64,000 bases of DNA from Liolophura sinensis (Eukaryota > Mollusca > Polyplacophora > Chitonida > Chitonidae). Location: the NCBI RefSeq assembly GCF_032854445.1, contig NC_088301.1:55849187-55913186 (forward strand). Reading direction: 5' to 3'. The notes beneath the pieces are model-generated. The model was not told the origin of the DNA. It saw only the letters and a program-made list of their open reading frames with translations, and searched no databases. The translations under genes were made by a program, and so were the position numbers. Numbering within the stretch: the stretch's first letter is position 1; each line of letters begins with the position of its first letter. This document shows, one piece after another, positions 50,901 through 62,219 of this stretch.

Positions 50901-53900
50901 CTGTAATATTGGCCAGGTGAAAAGGGTCACGCCGGGTGTAAAGTTAGATATACATGTAAGTTCATAGTCGACGGTTAACGATTCGAGAGGAACCAGTCCT
51001 TATGTTTCCATATGTAATGAAGCCGTGCTAAATGTCGCCGAGTGTTCTTACTTGGTGTACAGTATGCACCAGCTCAAGGTTTACAGCCGGGTGCCACAGT
51101 TCCTCCGTCAGTAGTCAAGTGGTGCGAAACTCAAAAGGCAGCTGATCTTTACACGACATGCGCTGAACGTAAAGAATTGATACTTACAACACTTCCGCAA
51201 CATTTGCGAGATCTACATATTGGCGCCATGCGATATTCCTTCTGGCGTCTAAACTGAAGTGCTAAGCTGCTAGCTGGAGTTTGCACGCTACCAAGAGACT
51301 TTGTATAATTTAAATTCTGTACGCGTAACCGCATTAGCAAATCTGAAATGTTTTTCACTAATTCTTGTTTTTTCCCGTCTATATTCCTAACGTAATGGAT
51401 GGAGATACACGTATACATAACATTACAGTGTGATGTACAATAGTGCTAAAACTGATCTGCTGGCCGCACGAACGGCTAACTGGCATTTATCCACCAAGGA
51501 CTGAACGGAGAGTCTAAAATATAGCCACGTACGGCTATATACGATCACTGAACTGCATTCTGACCCCTGAGGTTTTCTCTGGTGGGTGGGGGCGATTTTA
51601 AACTATTGATGCTCATTGGGAATTCCTACTGTATTAGTTCACATTAGTTGCGAAAACCGAAGGCGAAATTCTCAACGTCGAAAGTAATTCAGACCAAACA
51701 TGTCTAAAGTCAAGTGTTACTTTCTGCCTTTACGATGGCCTTCTGTGGGTAAAATGATAACCCATTACTCAGTCGTATACGTTTTGGAAGAAAACAATGC
51801 TCAGTCCAGCTTGCACCCGAGTCGCCATTGCGCGGGTAGAGAAACCGATAAACGCTAAACACTTATAATGCTTTGTGCCCAGTTGTTCAGAAGTGTATTA
51901 GCCAACAGGGGCGCACCAATATTAAATCATATTGTATATATTCATGTATGTGCATAATATTTTCTAATGCAGTTGTCTTAGGACCAAGTGTAACAGTGGC
52001 AGAAAATTCATTTTTAATATCTAATATATTTAATTCCCTTACACAATGATTTTTCGGGTTGGCACAAAATCTGATATTAAGTCAACAGATAGTTTTGAAC
52101 ATCTGTGCACATGGATAGGTCTGGATGTTATATTCTTCTGTGTGTAAATACATGTATTTAGCTTGGGCCAATACTACCAAGCCAGTTAGTGACAATGCTT
52201 AGTGTGGGGCTCAAAAGCGATTACAGTTTGGAATACCTACGCAGCCAACGTTTTGGTGCGAAAAATATATGACATTAATCTATAACCAATAATCTTTATA
52301 GCATCATCTTGAAGTAATTGTTTTTTCTCGAAAAATTTGCTTCTGTTATCTTAACCACAAGCTGTAACTCCGAATTGATACCGGTGTCTTCATGAAGGGT
52401 AAAGAGACACCCACTGGTGCTTAAGCCTGCATGTTTTATGTATGTGTTGTTCGCTCTACTACGAGACCTCTTGGTCTTTTGCGTTTCGGCTTCCTCCATG
52501 CAAAACAGCTATAATAAAGTACAATCGGGACACTGGTCACGCTTATCTGGCATTGATAGTAGCGTGATTGACACCACGGAGGTTTAAATGCTGTAATCTT
52601 TTGTATTTGACTGTAAGGCAGCGTAGTTGTTAGGAGAATCGCTCTCCTGTCTTGCAATCGCGTGAATCACCAATTCCCAGAACAACGTTCAACGCAAACC
52701 ACCAAAGAATTAAGAAATGAAATAAATAATTTGCTGATTAGTTTTGAGAAAGGATTTTGCAATTACGTATCGTGGCTGTTGTATGTTCGATCTGTTCATA
52801 GTTGTATATCGACATTATAGTAGCGTCATACGTTAATTATATATGTGTCTCCACGGCGATGGGACATGGCCATGTATTCAGAAACAGTATTGGCTTAATA
52901 TATATCCTATAATGTGTTCTTGTGCTTATATGACTTAACATCACACATCTGTAAACTTTGATGCGAATGGCAAAATCTTCCGCACACACTCTCCAGCTCG
53001 AAGAAAGGGATACCGTTTTGAGAGCGATTTACCATAATAACTGTCCTGTAGAAACAAATCCTATCGGAACAACCTCTTATATATCAGTATGGCTACCGAA
53101 TGGTAATTTGTGGTGTAAATACAGCTTTGTAGCCGATTCACCAACCTAACGACGGAAAACAAGACATGTGATACATGCAAGTTCACAAAACGGACACCAA
53201 ATGTCATAAAGGGATTTATGACCTTTCAGGCTTGGAAAGACTTATATGTATAAAGGGGGCAACACATCATTTTTAATGCATTTTCCATGGGAACGAAACC
53301 ATCTCTTGTCTTTCATATATACATGTCAAGAAATTACCTGTCTTAGCCTGCACCGGGATTTTTCGGACGAGTGTTCACCATCCTGTGGAACTGATTTGCA
53401 CATTACGCCTCCTTTATATTGGCCTTTGGATAAGTTATTTTGGTCTGTATACCGGCTTCCTTAATTGCTAAAACTTTCGTGAATTCTTAAGCCAGGTTTA
53501 CGGAACTTAAACCACGCATTCCAAATTTCAGCGAACTTGACCCGTTGTTTCAAGGTTGATTGTGTTTATAAAGCGAAATAATACGTGAAGGACTTTTTAA
53601 AGCGTTGATTGCTGAAAGGTTGTGCTTTATACATGCCGTAAGAAAACAAATCCTTTCAAAATCTGGTGACCACCAATTTGTTCAAGGACGCGGGTCCATC
53701 CTGACTGCATTTGTCCGTAAACATTCTAATTAACTCCTGGATCCCGAATTTCCAAATTTATATTACAAATATGCAATTTCTGCTAAGGAAAAGATTAAAT
53801 TACTTCAGAAAAGATTAAATTTAACTGCTTTTGAAAAGTAATTTTGGAGGTTCATTATTGTTTGAAGGCTTTGTAAACAGGCCTACTGACATATACGTTA

Positions 53901-56034
53901 TAAATTTTCTAAACGGAATACTTAGGGCGTGTATGGCATTAACAGTGCTTTGGGTTATATATGTTTTTAAGAGTGTTTTACACAATTGAACACTATAAGG
54001 TGTTTTCTGGTTAATTTGCTGTTGAGAAGGACATTACCACATTCAAGTCATTTTTATAACTATACAAGGCGTCAGGCGGAAACTGAAATTTCAGGGATAT
54101 GTTGGATGCCTCAAATTTTCATTTGAAAGGAATAACAAAAAGAGCTTGATGCCAATATAGTAACTCACGATATTGCTGTTACAGGGTCACGGGTTCCCAG
54201 ACGACCTTCTACTTCACGTATTCGTCACGATGTTGGCAAGACAAGGTATTTTCTGAGGCGTTGTAGACATATAGCTTGTTCTTGTGGGTAAATTTTTCAG
54301 TGGATTTCGAGGGTCATGGATTTGATTCTTAAAGCCTGTAATTATCCAGTACACATACTGACAGCACTACATGTAAATTAAATAAACGGATGTAAGTACA
54401 CGTTCTATATAATTAAATCAATACGTCGAAATCGGGTCGCTTAACATGTGCATAAACGCTAAGGAATACTGGGTGTTAAACTGTGTAAGTCGGTTTTATA
54501 GATCATTACATGGACTGATTGAAGTTGTTTCAGGAGCCTGGAGATCACATGTAGGATGGATTACTTTTCAGTCGCAAAGTGCTTAATATACTATCGTATA
54601 GTGATGGTGTTACAGAGAAATACGTTTCCAGAAGAGCACATACTTCAGGAAAACAGCCAAACTTGGTGCCACCGAAACTGAAGAAGACTTGGACTCCTCC
54701 AAAATCCCCTTACAATCTCGTTCAAGAATCCCTGTTCATGATCCTTGGGAAACTCTTGGTGGCCACAGTCTTTCTCAATAAAACAACAGGTGAGCTAAAA
54801 CGTGATCCGTGGTATACCACCTCAGATCGTTTATATACATATGTGATTATAGTTTTACAGTTGACCGTGGTGTAATGATTACAGGCGTTTTACCTTTCAG
54901 TCCCTAAGGACGCACGAGATGCGGGTTCAATCCCGGCCTTGGGCAGGAAGTTTGTAGGTTCTCCTACTCTCACTGCTTGTGCATGTTGACAATCTAAAGT
55001 TTGTTGAAGATATCTTCCACAGTGTGGTGTACATATATCTGTACGTCGACCTGTTATGCACCGAACTTTCCAAAGATCGGTGTAGATTCGATAGCTCAGG
55101 TTTCCTTCATAATTCCGATCGAATTCGAAGCAAGGATCAAATAAGTAAATAAATAAATATAGTTCCGTGAGAAACAGTATTTTTCATCACACAGTGCTGT
55201 GCGTGTTTTGAGTTCCGTTCAGTGAGACAATCAGTATTGGTTTATAAAACAAAACAAACAAACAAATAGGTTTTAAATGCATTAGAGTGCTGTAAACCCG
55301 ATAGTTTCTTACATATATCTGCGTGCTGAATAGCTTTTAACGTCATACCGGAGCGGAGTTATTTTAGTGGTTCCATCACTTCAGTTTTGTGTTCCGTTTC
55401 TATCTAGGTGTGTTCTGAGGTCCAAACGTCGTCGGCCATCTAATGGCGTCTCGACGTGTCGGTGATCAATGAGATAACATTTTCGAATCCAGCACTCGCG
55501 TTGGTGCATTCGGCCGCGGCTTCCAGTTAGGAGTTCGTGTATGTATAGCGGTAGAATGAGGTATAAATGTCGTGTAATAAATATCGTTTTTTACACCTGT
55601 ATGACTTACTCCTTAGCAAGATGAAAAAACCCAAAACTCATATAGTAATGATTTCATTGGCCTCATATTTGAATTTTAATATATATGGCATATTATTTCG
55701 CCAGGAAAGGCGGCCCTGCCAATTCTCTGGGATTTCTTTAAAAAATGGCCGACTGCAGAAGCGACTCGCAAGGCAAACTGGCAGGAAATTGCCGATTTAA
55801 TTCAACCACTTGGTTTACAACAGAAGAGGGCTAAGATGTTGATACGCTTCTCAGGTAGGTACAAAATCACAGGCGCACACGAAAAACAATCAGTTGCGTG
55901 TGAATATTTACCACGACTTCAAATTTTCGGATTTTTGACGTTATTTGTCATTTACATAAAAAACAAATATACGTAGGATGATGAGTGAAATTGTGGGATT
56001 AGAATATGTGTAGATTAATGCTCTACTTACACTA

Positions 56035-56119
<85 letters not shown>

Positions 56120-56945
56120 CGATATATAGTTCAGTTTAACCTACATGTGAATAGTTAATGGTGGCAGGTATATACGTAAGAAGTGAGCATTCATGGATGT
56201 GAGCTTTTGTTGTAGATGATTTCCTTACTAAGGATTGGAGGTATCCCATTGAACTGCATGGCATTGGCAAATACGGCAACGATTCTTACCGCATTTTCTG
56301 CATAAATGAGTGGAAGCATGTAAGTTTGAGATACTGTTGTTACATCACTTTCTGGATAACTCTCTCCTGTTAATAAGCTAGATTCACCAGGACTGAAGCC
56401 CCACAGATATAACCATATTTATTTCCATTTATAGGCCCATTATCTGTCATATACTGGCGAGCAATATATCCTTTCCCAGTTTTGATTGATAGCTATTTCC
56501 ATGATATAATTGATATGTCTTTCACAATTTATATGTTATTTATAGAGGGAGACATAAATGCACTGCATTTATGCTGCTGACTGTCCATCAACAGCTTGGC
56601 TGATTAGAACTACGAAATCAAATGTAGCCTATCTAAATTATTGTTGCAGTTATTGTTTATTAGGCGAAGACTCTCATTTCCTTGATATCTCCAGAACTTC
56701 ACTTCCAAAGGCAATTGCGTGTGGTTTGAATTTTCTCTACAATGACCTAAAGAATGGTTGTTTAGTTCCGGGTGTCCTTGCCACGGTTTGTGCTATGATA
56801 TCCATTTTAAATCACGTTTTCCCTTCAGGCTGATCAACAGAACCTATTCCAACCTTCTGTATTTCAGGTGAAGCCCAGCGACCATAAACTGAATTTATAC
56901 CATGCCTGGCTTTGGCAAAACCACAGGGCACTGGGAATAGGATAG
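44946..56945 (+). CDS. MBD4: MBD4 methyl-CpG-binding thymine DNA glycosylase (7 exons)
   Basis: Nuclear base-excision-repair enzyme that removes T or U opposite G, chiefly at deaminated methyl-CpG. Exons: 44946-44971, 47504-47620, 48012-48784, 54616-54789, 55705-55854, 56216-56319, 56868-56945; all GT-AG and phase consistent, giving 473 aa (human 580). MBD about residues 20-82: [10 protein letters not shown], then [19 protein letters not shown], with Arg33, Lys41, Asp43, Tyr45 and Arg55 at the positions that read methyl-CpG in MeCP2. The middle (about 83-305) is Lys/Ser-rich and disordered. The glycosylase domain (about 328-473) has [13 protein letters not shown], the helix-hairpin-helix [17 protein letters not shown] (426-442) and catalytic Asp453 in SDHKLN. 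Residues 347-350 read MILG where the family has HDPW: two compensating single-base indels between 54737 and 54749. Start ATG (MAGVEKVSS) lies in a short first exon and joins in frame. The gene is divergent from BAP1. Confidence 0.93.
45741..45825 (-). mobile_element. 3' fragment of the same SINE family, inverted
   Basis: 'tttggtgttttatactgtac' + 'tcaagaatatttcatttaag' is the reverse complement of the 3' half of the repeat at 20479-20668, with substitutions. It lies in MBD4 intron 1. Confidence 0.55.
47145..47166. repeat. Poly(T) run in MBD4 intron 1
   Basis: Twenty-two T in a row. May be an inverted retroposon tail, but no body is recognised next to it. Confidence 0.9.
48012..48831 (+). CDS. 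MBD4: MBD4 exon 3 with read-through to an alternative MBD-only end
   Basis: The normal donor is AAAG|GTGAGG after 48784. If it is not used, the frame continues 15 codons ([15 protein letters not shown]) to TGA at 48829-48831, and AATAAA follows at 49008-49013. That would give a 320-aa protein with the MBD and the Lys/Ser-rich linker but no glycosylase, similar in layout to MeCP2-like proteins. The splice to 54616 is phase-perfect (G|AG), so the full-length form is also well supported. Confidence 0.45.
49008..49013 (+). terminator. Possible intronic poly(A) signal of MBD4
   Basis: AATAAA 177 bases after the stop codon that ends the read-through of exon 3. It supports, but does not prove, an MBD-only transcript. 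More AATAAA hexamers lie near 49908 and 50014. Confidence 0.35.
49014..54615 (+). other. MBD4 intron 3
   Basis: The 5.8-kb intron between 48784 and 54616. It contains short frames (50205-50456, 51042-51257) with no recognised similarity and, at about 52660-52730, 'agaacaacgttcaacgcaaa' + 'ccaccaaagaa', a dispersed repeat that recurs at about 60440. Confidence 0.6.
52660..52735. repeat. Dispersed repeat, copy 1
   Basis: 'acaacgttcaacgcaaacca' + 'ccaaagaa' followed by an AAATAAATAA tail. The near-identical core 'acaacgttcaacacaaacca' + 'ccaaagaagtaag' is at about 60441. The tail suggests a SINE 3' end. Confidence 0.5.
54616..54789 (+). CDS. MBD4: MBD4 exon 4, start of glycosylase domain, with paired indels
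   Basis: Acceptor GTTACAG and donor ACAG|GTGAGC. It encodes [13 protein letters not shown], then [19 protein letters not shown] and [13 protein letters not shown]. Between LF and KLL the family motif HDPW is replaced by MILG. Adding one C after 54737 and dropping one G at 54747-54749 would give HDPW exactly, so a minus-one/plus-one pair explains it. Confidence 0.88.
54860..55166 (+). mobile_element. tRNA-derived SINE in MBD4 intron 4
   Basis: The head has 'gcgggttcaatcccggcc', a good Pol III B box inside a tRNA-like T-arm, preceded by 'tgtaatgattacagg', a weak A-box-like stretch. The body ends in 'aataagtaaataaataaata', a SINE-type tail. A different family from the one at 15208. Confidence 0.6.
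56041..56117. repeat. (TA)n microsatellite in MBD4 intron 5
   Basis: About 38 TA units, 100 bases before exon 6. Confidence 0.95.
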
Positions 56946-57570
56946 CGCAGTATAACCGGAAGTAAAGCGAAATAATCAGAGGGTTTGTCAAGGCATTCTG
57001 ATAAAATATGGCCGGACCAGGAGGAGAGACATTTGTAAAAGATTAGAAGATTATAACTATTACTAAAATACTGTATTATATTAGCATAGTGCGGTTCCCT
57101 GGAAAAAGTTTTTTTTTAAAAATATGCAGCACTGAACGGCAGCTTCTTTTTCGGAAGTAATACTATGTTACTGTCCATGAATCTCATTATCATATAAAAA
57201 ATTATTATTTTGTGCATGTCTGTGAAGAATATTTTCATGCACATTTATGAAGAATATATACATATACATGCATACATGTAGCATAGAAAAGATGAAGGAA
57301 AAATTTCATGAGGTTTGACTGAATACTGAGTTCGTCAGATGAAAGAATGAAGATTTATTGATTTTATAATGTGAACAAAGGGCTATCGACAGTGACATAT
57401 ATCATTTTCCTTTTAAAACTGCAAAGTAGCATGTTCTGTATTGAAGAAATCTAATATAATTTTATAAGATTTTAGAAAGTTCAAAATATATCTAACAATG
57501 CTTTTTGAACTTGTCAGACAACAGGTGAAAATCTTGTAACTTTAATACAGATTATCATTGATTTACTTGA

Positions 57571-57571
<1 letters not shown>

Positions 57572-57637
<66 letters not shown>

Positions 57638-57638
57638 G
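57572..57638. repeat. (TA)n microsatellite between MBD4 and the unrecognised gene
   Basis: About 33 TA units with one interruption (aata). Confidence 0.95.
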
Positions 57639-57810
57639 TATACAATTGTGAACAATTAAATAATTACATGCATATAATTGACATAAAAGTTTTAACAAAC
57701 GTTTGAGAATATTTGTGTATTACTCACACGGAACACGGCGAACAGTGTAGACCACACCTTTAAAGGAAATCAGTTTTAAAAAGTAATTCACGTTTTGTTT
57801 CAATCGATTG

Positions 57811-58096
57811 GTGTCAACGAGAGTTCCAATGAGAGTACTAATGAGAGTGCCGTGTCAAAGAAAGTACCATCGAGAGTACCAAGAGATTACCAACGAAATC
57901 ATTAACGAGAGTACCAACGATTGTACTAATAAGACTACCAACTACAGCAGGCCCTACTAAAACGAGAGCACTAACTACCGAGAGTACATAGCACTATTGA
58001 GAGTACCACCGAGTATAAATGATAGTACTATTGTTAGTACCAACCAGAGAACGAGTGAAAGTACTAGCGGCAGTACTAACAAGAGTACCAATTAGA
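57811..58096. repeat. Degenerate short tandem repeat, unit about 15 bp
   Basis: Loose repeats of 'aacgagagtacc' and variants (gagagtactaat, gagagtaccaac, gaaagtactagc) for nearly 290 bases, directly below the stop codon of the unrecognised minus-strand gene, so probably in its 3'UTR. Confidence 0.7.
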
Positions 58097-58124
58097 AAAA
58101 AAGAATTGTTCTGTGTACGTTTTC

Positions 58125-59730
58125 CTATTCTGGAGAACCTGGGGGTAATGGCGTGGCGCAAATCATTCGTATTTCCGGAATGTCCATACCACTGGACCTA
58201 CCTGTTCTTCCAACAGACAGCACATCAAACCTGCGAGTTACAGTGCTTACCGGTACGCTGAGGAAATCCCCGACAAAAACTGAACTGGAGTCCACTCGAG
58301 ATGATTCCTCGCAGGGATTTTCATCTGCAATACCAAGTTCAGCAGACGTTACCTCGGGTGTCGTGGTTGTCTCCCGTAAGCTGTGTTGTACTTGCCAGTC
58401 GTCAGTGTCAAAAACGTCATCAGTTAAGTCGTCATCAACGTCGATGCCAGGAAGCAGAGGGGTAAACACGGAATCCTTGTCTTTAAAACTTGTGTCATTT
58501 TCATCGTCTGCATTTGACACGATGGTGCAATTAGGAAGAGTAATTTCTATTGATTTGCGCACAGGAGAAACGCCGGATATTGTGACTGTGCCTTTGGGAG
58601 CAAGATTGTCGTGTTCCTGTTGTTTTCTTTCCACAACAATATTAGTCGCAGGGTCTGAGCAGAGTGTCACGGTCTTGGTTTTTGCGTTCCCCATTTCTAT
58701 GGCCTTTGTTATGAGCATGCGCTCACTGTCCTCCTTCAGAGCAGCTCCTCTTTTTCGCCTTGCTATTGTTACGTCCCTTCTTTTTCAACTTCTTTCGGTT
58801 CTCATATATTTTCTCCCTCCTCGATACGGAATTGAGAAGTAGATCACTTTCTGAGTTGACATTACTATTCCATTTCTTAGCCAGGCGAAGTGCGACTGAA
58901 TTGTGAGTAATGGAATTTGCACAAGATTCACTTCTGCTTTTATGTTTTACCGAGAGAACGGCTAGAAGCTCCAAATCTTTGTTTACAGCGGCGCCACACG
59001 AGCCCAAATTATTTTGTGATTTCAGGCCGGGGACTGTATGTGGCTTGCGTATTCGCTCTTTTGACACCGGGGTATTTGAAAATTGCTCGTGTTTACTCAG
59101 TTGCATTAAATTCTTGTAACGTAGCTGCATGTCACGGAGTGTGTGGAAAGTCATATCTGCCACGGGAGGTTGGGGGTCTTCAAACAGTGGCAAACATTTA
59201 GGCACATGCACAACCTGTTGTGGTTTGCTGGTATCCGTTTCTCTGTCAAATGGTTGCTCTTCAAACTTGGACGACAGAAACGATTCGTGAAGCGTACATT
59301 TTGTAGAACCGCCTTCCGAGCGACATTCAGCAGCAAATATGTCATAATCTGAGCGTCTTCTGAATCGTACTTGGGATCTTGAAAGTTGCAGTTTGTCAAG
59401 TGAATTGTGCCTTAGGCTTTGGTGGGAGACAGAAGTGGGAAAAACAACTTCACAGTTATCTAGCCCTATTAAGCTTCGTCTTTTTTCATAGCTACTTACA
59501 GCTGACGACGCTATGGTGGGAGTGTCGCTGCTGCAACTGCTTTGGTGTGGCCGAGATCTCCTCCGGACTACCTGTTGATAACGCGATGATTCTTGTCTGG
59601 TTTTAAAACTGGCTTCACCATGGCCCCGAGATAATTCCTTACTGGCATTCTTGCTGGAGTCATCTGCAACCAGTTGCCCACTGCCGTTTACGGGTGGCAA
59701 CTTGAAGCCGTTGGAATTGTTGTCCGCCAT
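58125..59730 (-). CDS. Unrecognised protein of about 534 aa, split by an apparent 1-nt insertion
   Basis: I do not recognise the family. Two long frames abut. The first starts MADNNSNGFKLPPVNG at 59730 (335 aa, stop at 58723-58725). The second is open from 58784 down to TAG at 58125-58127 and ends ATPLPPGSPE. They overlap in 58726-58784, which contains two A5 runs (minus strand); dropping one base there joins them (1606 nt is one more than a multiple of three). The ATG has a good context (AAAAATGG) and sits four bases after a splice acceptor. The product is low in hydrophobic segments: Ser-rich with basic clusters (RRRSRPHQ, RFRRRS, RKKLKKKGR), a possible helix around TFHTLRDMQLRYKNLMQLS, then an acidic stretch with DVDDDLTDDVFDTDD. 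No membrane segment or signal peptide is seen. It could be a scaffold or ciliary protein (X-box upstream), but that is inference. Confidence 0.75.
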
Positions 59731-59734
59731 TTTT

Positions 59735-59850
59735 CTGTAAGGAAAAAAAATCATCGTGTAACTATAAATGGTACGACACCCACATCTGTGTGACTAAGTC
59801 TCTCTTTTCTCTCTTACTGTATAGGCGTTTATAAGACAACTTTCACTTAC
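59735..59850 (-). other. 5'UTR intron of the unrecognised gene
   Basis: On the minus strand, donor AAAG|GTAAGT lies at 59851/59850 and acceptor T8-CCTTACAG ends at 59735, four bases before the ATG at 59730. The 116-bp intron places a non-coding first exon upstream, from 59851 to an unknown start. Confidence 0.6.
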
Positions 59851-60014
59851 CTTTATAATCACGCACACATCCTGCAAGGGAATTCTATTCAATAAGTATC
59901 TGAGGTACTGTTTAACCGATTAGGACAACTTTGTCTATTATGAGAGGAATACCGCATCCTTGCATGCATCGAGTAGCTGTGCATGGGTTTAAATGCCATG
60001 TGAACTTATGAATA

Positions 60015-60028
60015 GTTTCCATGGTAAC
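60015..60028. promoter_or_regulatory. RFX-type X-box upstream of the unrecognised gene
   Basis: GTTTCCATGGTAAC matches the X-box consensus RYYNYY-N(1-3)-RRNRAC bound by RFX/DAF-19 factors. It lies 164 bases above the donor of the inferred first exon and 285 above the ATG. X-boxes at this distance are typical of ciliary genes. The match is seen; the role is inferred. Confidence 0.45.
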
Positions 60029-60424
60029 GGTGTATGAGTAGGGAGTGTGTGTCTGGCACTCAGTCATGTGGTTTGTCAGCCTATGTTTTGATGTTGCTAG
60101 CATTAATAGAGATAAACATCGAACATCTTGAAATTAAACTATGAAACCTTCAAATTTCGCAAAACTTGTTGACAACATGGTGGTTGTTTTAATTGTGAAA
60201 ATAATTCATAAGTATAAATCGTTATAATTGTCTATTGTAATGTTGGGCCGAAAACGTTAATAGCTACACAGGTTGAAAACTTACAATACACCTTAACCTT
60301 AACTTGACTGATACGAAAAATGGTACCCTACACAGGGAAATGTCAGTGACGTCTGAATATAAATGGATAAGTACCAATCGTACCCAAGCCGTCAACAAAA
60401 TGGACGCTCCGGATCATTAGACCT

Positions 60425-60490
60425 ACAAGACTAATTTCCAAAACAACGTTCAACACAAACCACCAAAGAAGTAAGACAGTATATAAAGTA
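60425..60490. repeat. Dispersed repeat, copy 2
   Basis: Matches the core at 52660-52735 over about 30 bases with one difference in 'gttcaacacaaacc'. Confidence 0.5.
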
Positions 60491-61847
60491 AGAAATTATA
60501 GGACGGATTCATGTAAAGAGAAGAATGAAAGGAAGATGGAAAGATGAGGAAGAATGAATTAAATCAATTTCCGAATCGCGTACCATGTAAGTTGTCCATA
60601 ATAAATGATGAAAATCGCTGAATATACATCCCCTAAGACCCGGTTAATCGGTGTTGGACACAATTGTGAAGCAGCGTGCCAGAAATCCTGGACACTTCGT
60701 CCATATTTACCTACAAGAAAGCTATTTTCATTGTAATATTTAAGAAACTTGGAGTGGATGCGTTTGATGAAATAACCTTGACACTAGTGTTTGCAGTAGG
60801 CCTAATAACATGTGACGTTGATTGAAATCATCACACAGTATGACAAGAGATCAGGTGAAGATAATATACACCTGAACAAATACGTTTGTTTGAAATGTAT
60901 AAAAGAATATCAGCAGCATTATGTGATGAGTATAAAATTTTGAGAAAGAATACTTCATGGATGTTGATGTATGTTGTATTAAACAACAAACTAAAAAGTT
61001 GTAATAAAACAACGAGTTATATAGTTATATAAACCAGAGATGATGATGGTCATGGAAGCCACGGAAATATTTATATAAATGTCCATCGTCACCTCTGTAT
61101 ATAGGTATCCATCAAGACCCAATCTACATAAGCAAAACAATTAAAGTTGTAGTTCAATGAATGTGATAATTATTTAATTTACACAATGGAGATAGGTAAA
61201 ATGACTATCAGCCGAGGTTACTTTGATAACCACAGACATGATAAAATCTGAGATGGCATATGTCCTTACGCCAGTATCTTTGTGTCCACCAAAAATTTAA
61301 ACTATACGTGGAAAACAGCTGGTGGTGTAGCCCGGATACGAAATCATATCTATTTATATAGTATATATAGAGAATTATATGGTAGCAATCTGGCTATCAT
61401 GACAACCGCGGAAACGGACAAATGTGAGTCGCGATAAATCATCACACCGGTATCTGTGTATCCCTTTATTCAACTGAACGACAATACTTGGTCCAAAGTG
61501 TACTTCTTGTAGTGACTTAGATAGGTACAAGATTGGCGGTGCAGCTTCTTGATCCCGCTATAAAGTGAGATTAAAATGAGGATTTACGCATTTTTGGAAT
61601 TTATGCAGTAAAATTGTGGTGGGAAGATACAAATTAACCTCTTGCTTTGAGAAAGAAATGATATTCTTAAACTGCAGGGTGTATGTCTTGTCGGTGTTGT
61701 AGCCGTGTTTAGTTCCTCTACACAAACTTCACTGTTATAATTCTTGCGCGTCAAAATTGCTACCTCTATTCAGGGTTTTCATTTATGTTTAACACAATAA
61801 CGTGAAAGGGATGTTCCATTGTTGGTGGCCTGCATGTGAGTTAATTG

Positions 61848-62005
61848 CCGCAAATTACAAAATTCATGACATTCAGATATGTGTTACTTACCGTAAATTA
61901 CAAAATTCATGACATTCAGATATGTGTTACTTACCGTAAATTACAAAATTCATGACATTCAGATATGTGTTACTTACCGTAAATTACAAAATTCATGACA
62001 TTCAT
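61848..62005. repeat. Tandem repeat, unit 43 bp, about 3.6 copies
   Basis: 'aaattacaaaattcatgaca' + 'ttcagatatgtgttacttac' + 'cgt', nearly identical copies starting at 61852 and 61895 and on. A single diverged unit recurs near 62485 inside a larger duplicated block. Confidence 0.9.
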
Positions 62006-62219
62006 GTCTCTTTTTGTATTAGAATCCATGCTGAAGTAAATGTTTCAGTAATTGTATAAATATGTATTGAGCCAAAGATTTGCACTGATGTGTCTCCTAT
62101 AGGCGAACCTGTTGGTAGCCTTGCTATCTAAGTTAGCTCACCTATACAGAATACAGGCATCATGCCATACCCTATGCGTCGTTGTCGTAATACGGTGAAG
62201 GCAATGTTAAAGTAAATGT

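Noticed and set aside
51042-51257. 71-codon frame in MBD4 intron 3 as an extra exon
   Set aside because: Exon 3 joins exon 4 in phase without it, and no family similarity is seen.
54900-54960. tRNA gene
   Set aside because: The B-box-like 'gcgggttcaatcccggcc' has no full cloverleaf around it and is followed by a SINE body and tail.
58153-58842. 229-codon frame on the plus strand
   Set aside because: Antisense to the unrecognised minus-strand gene, which has a better start, 5'UTR intron and length.
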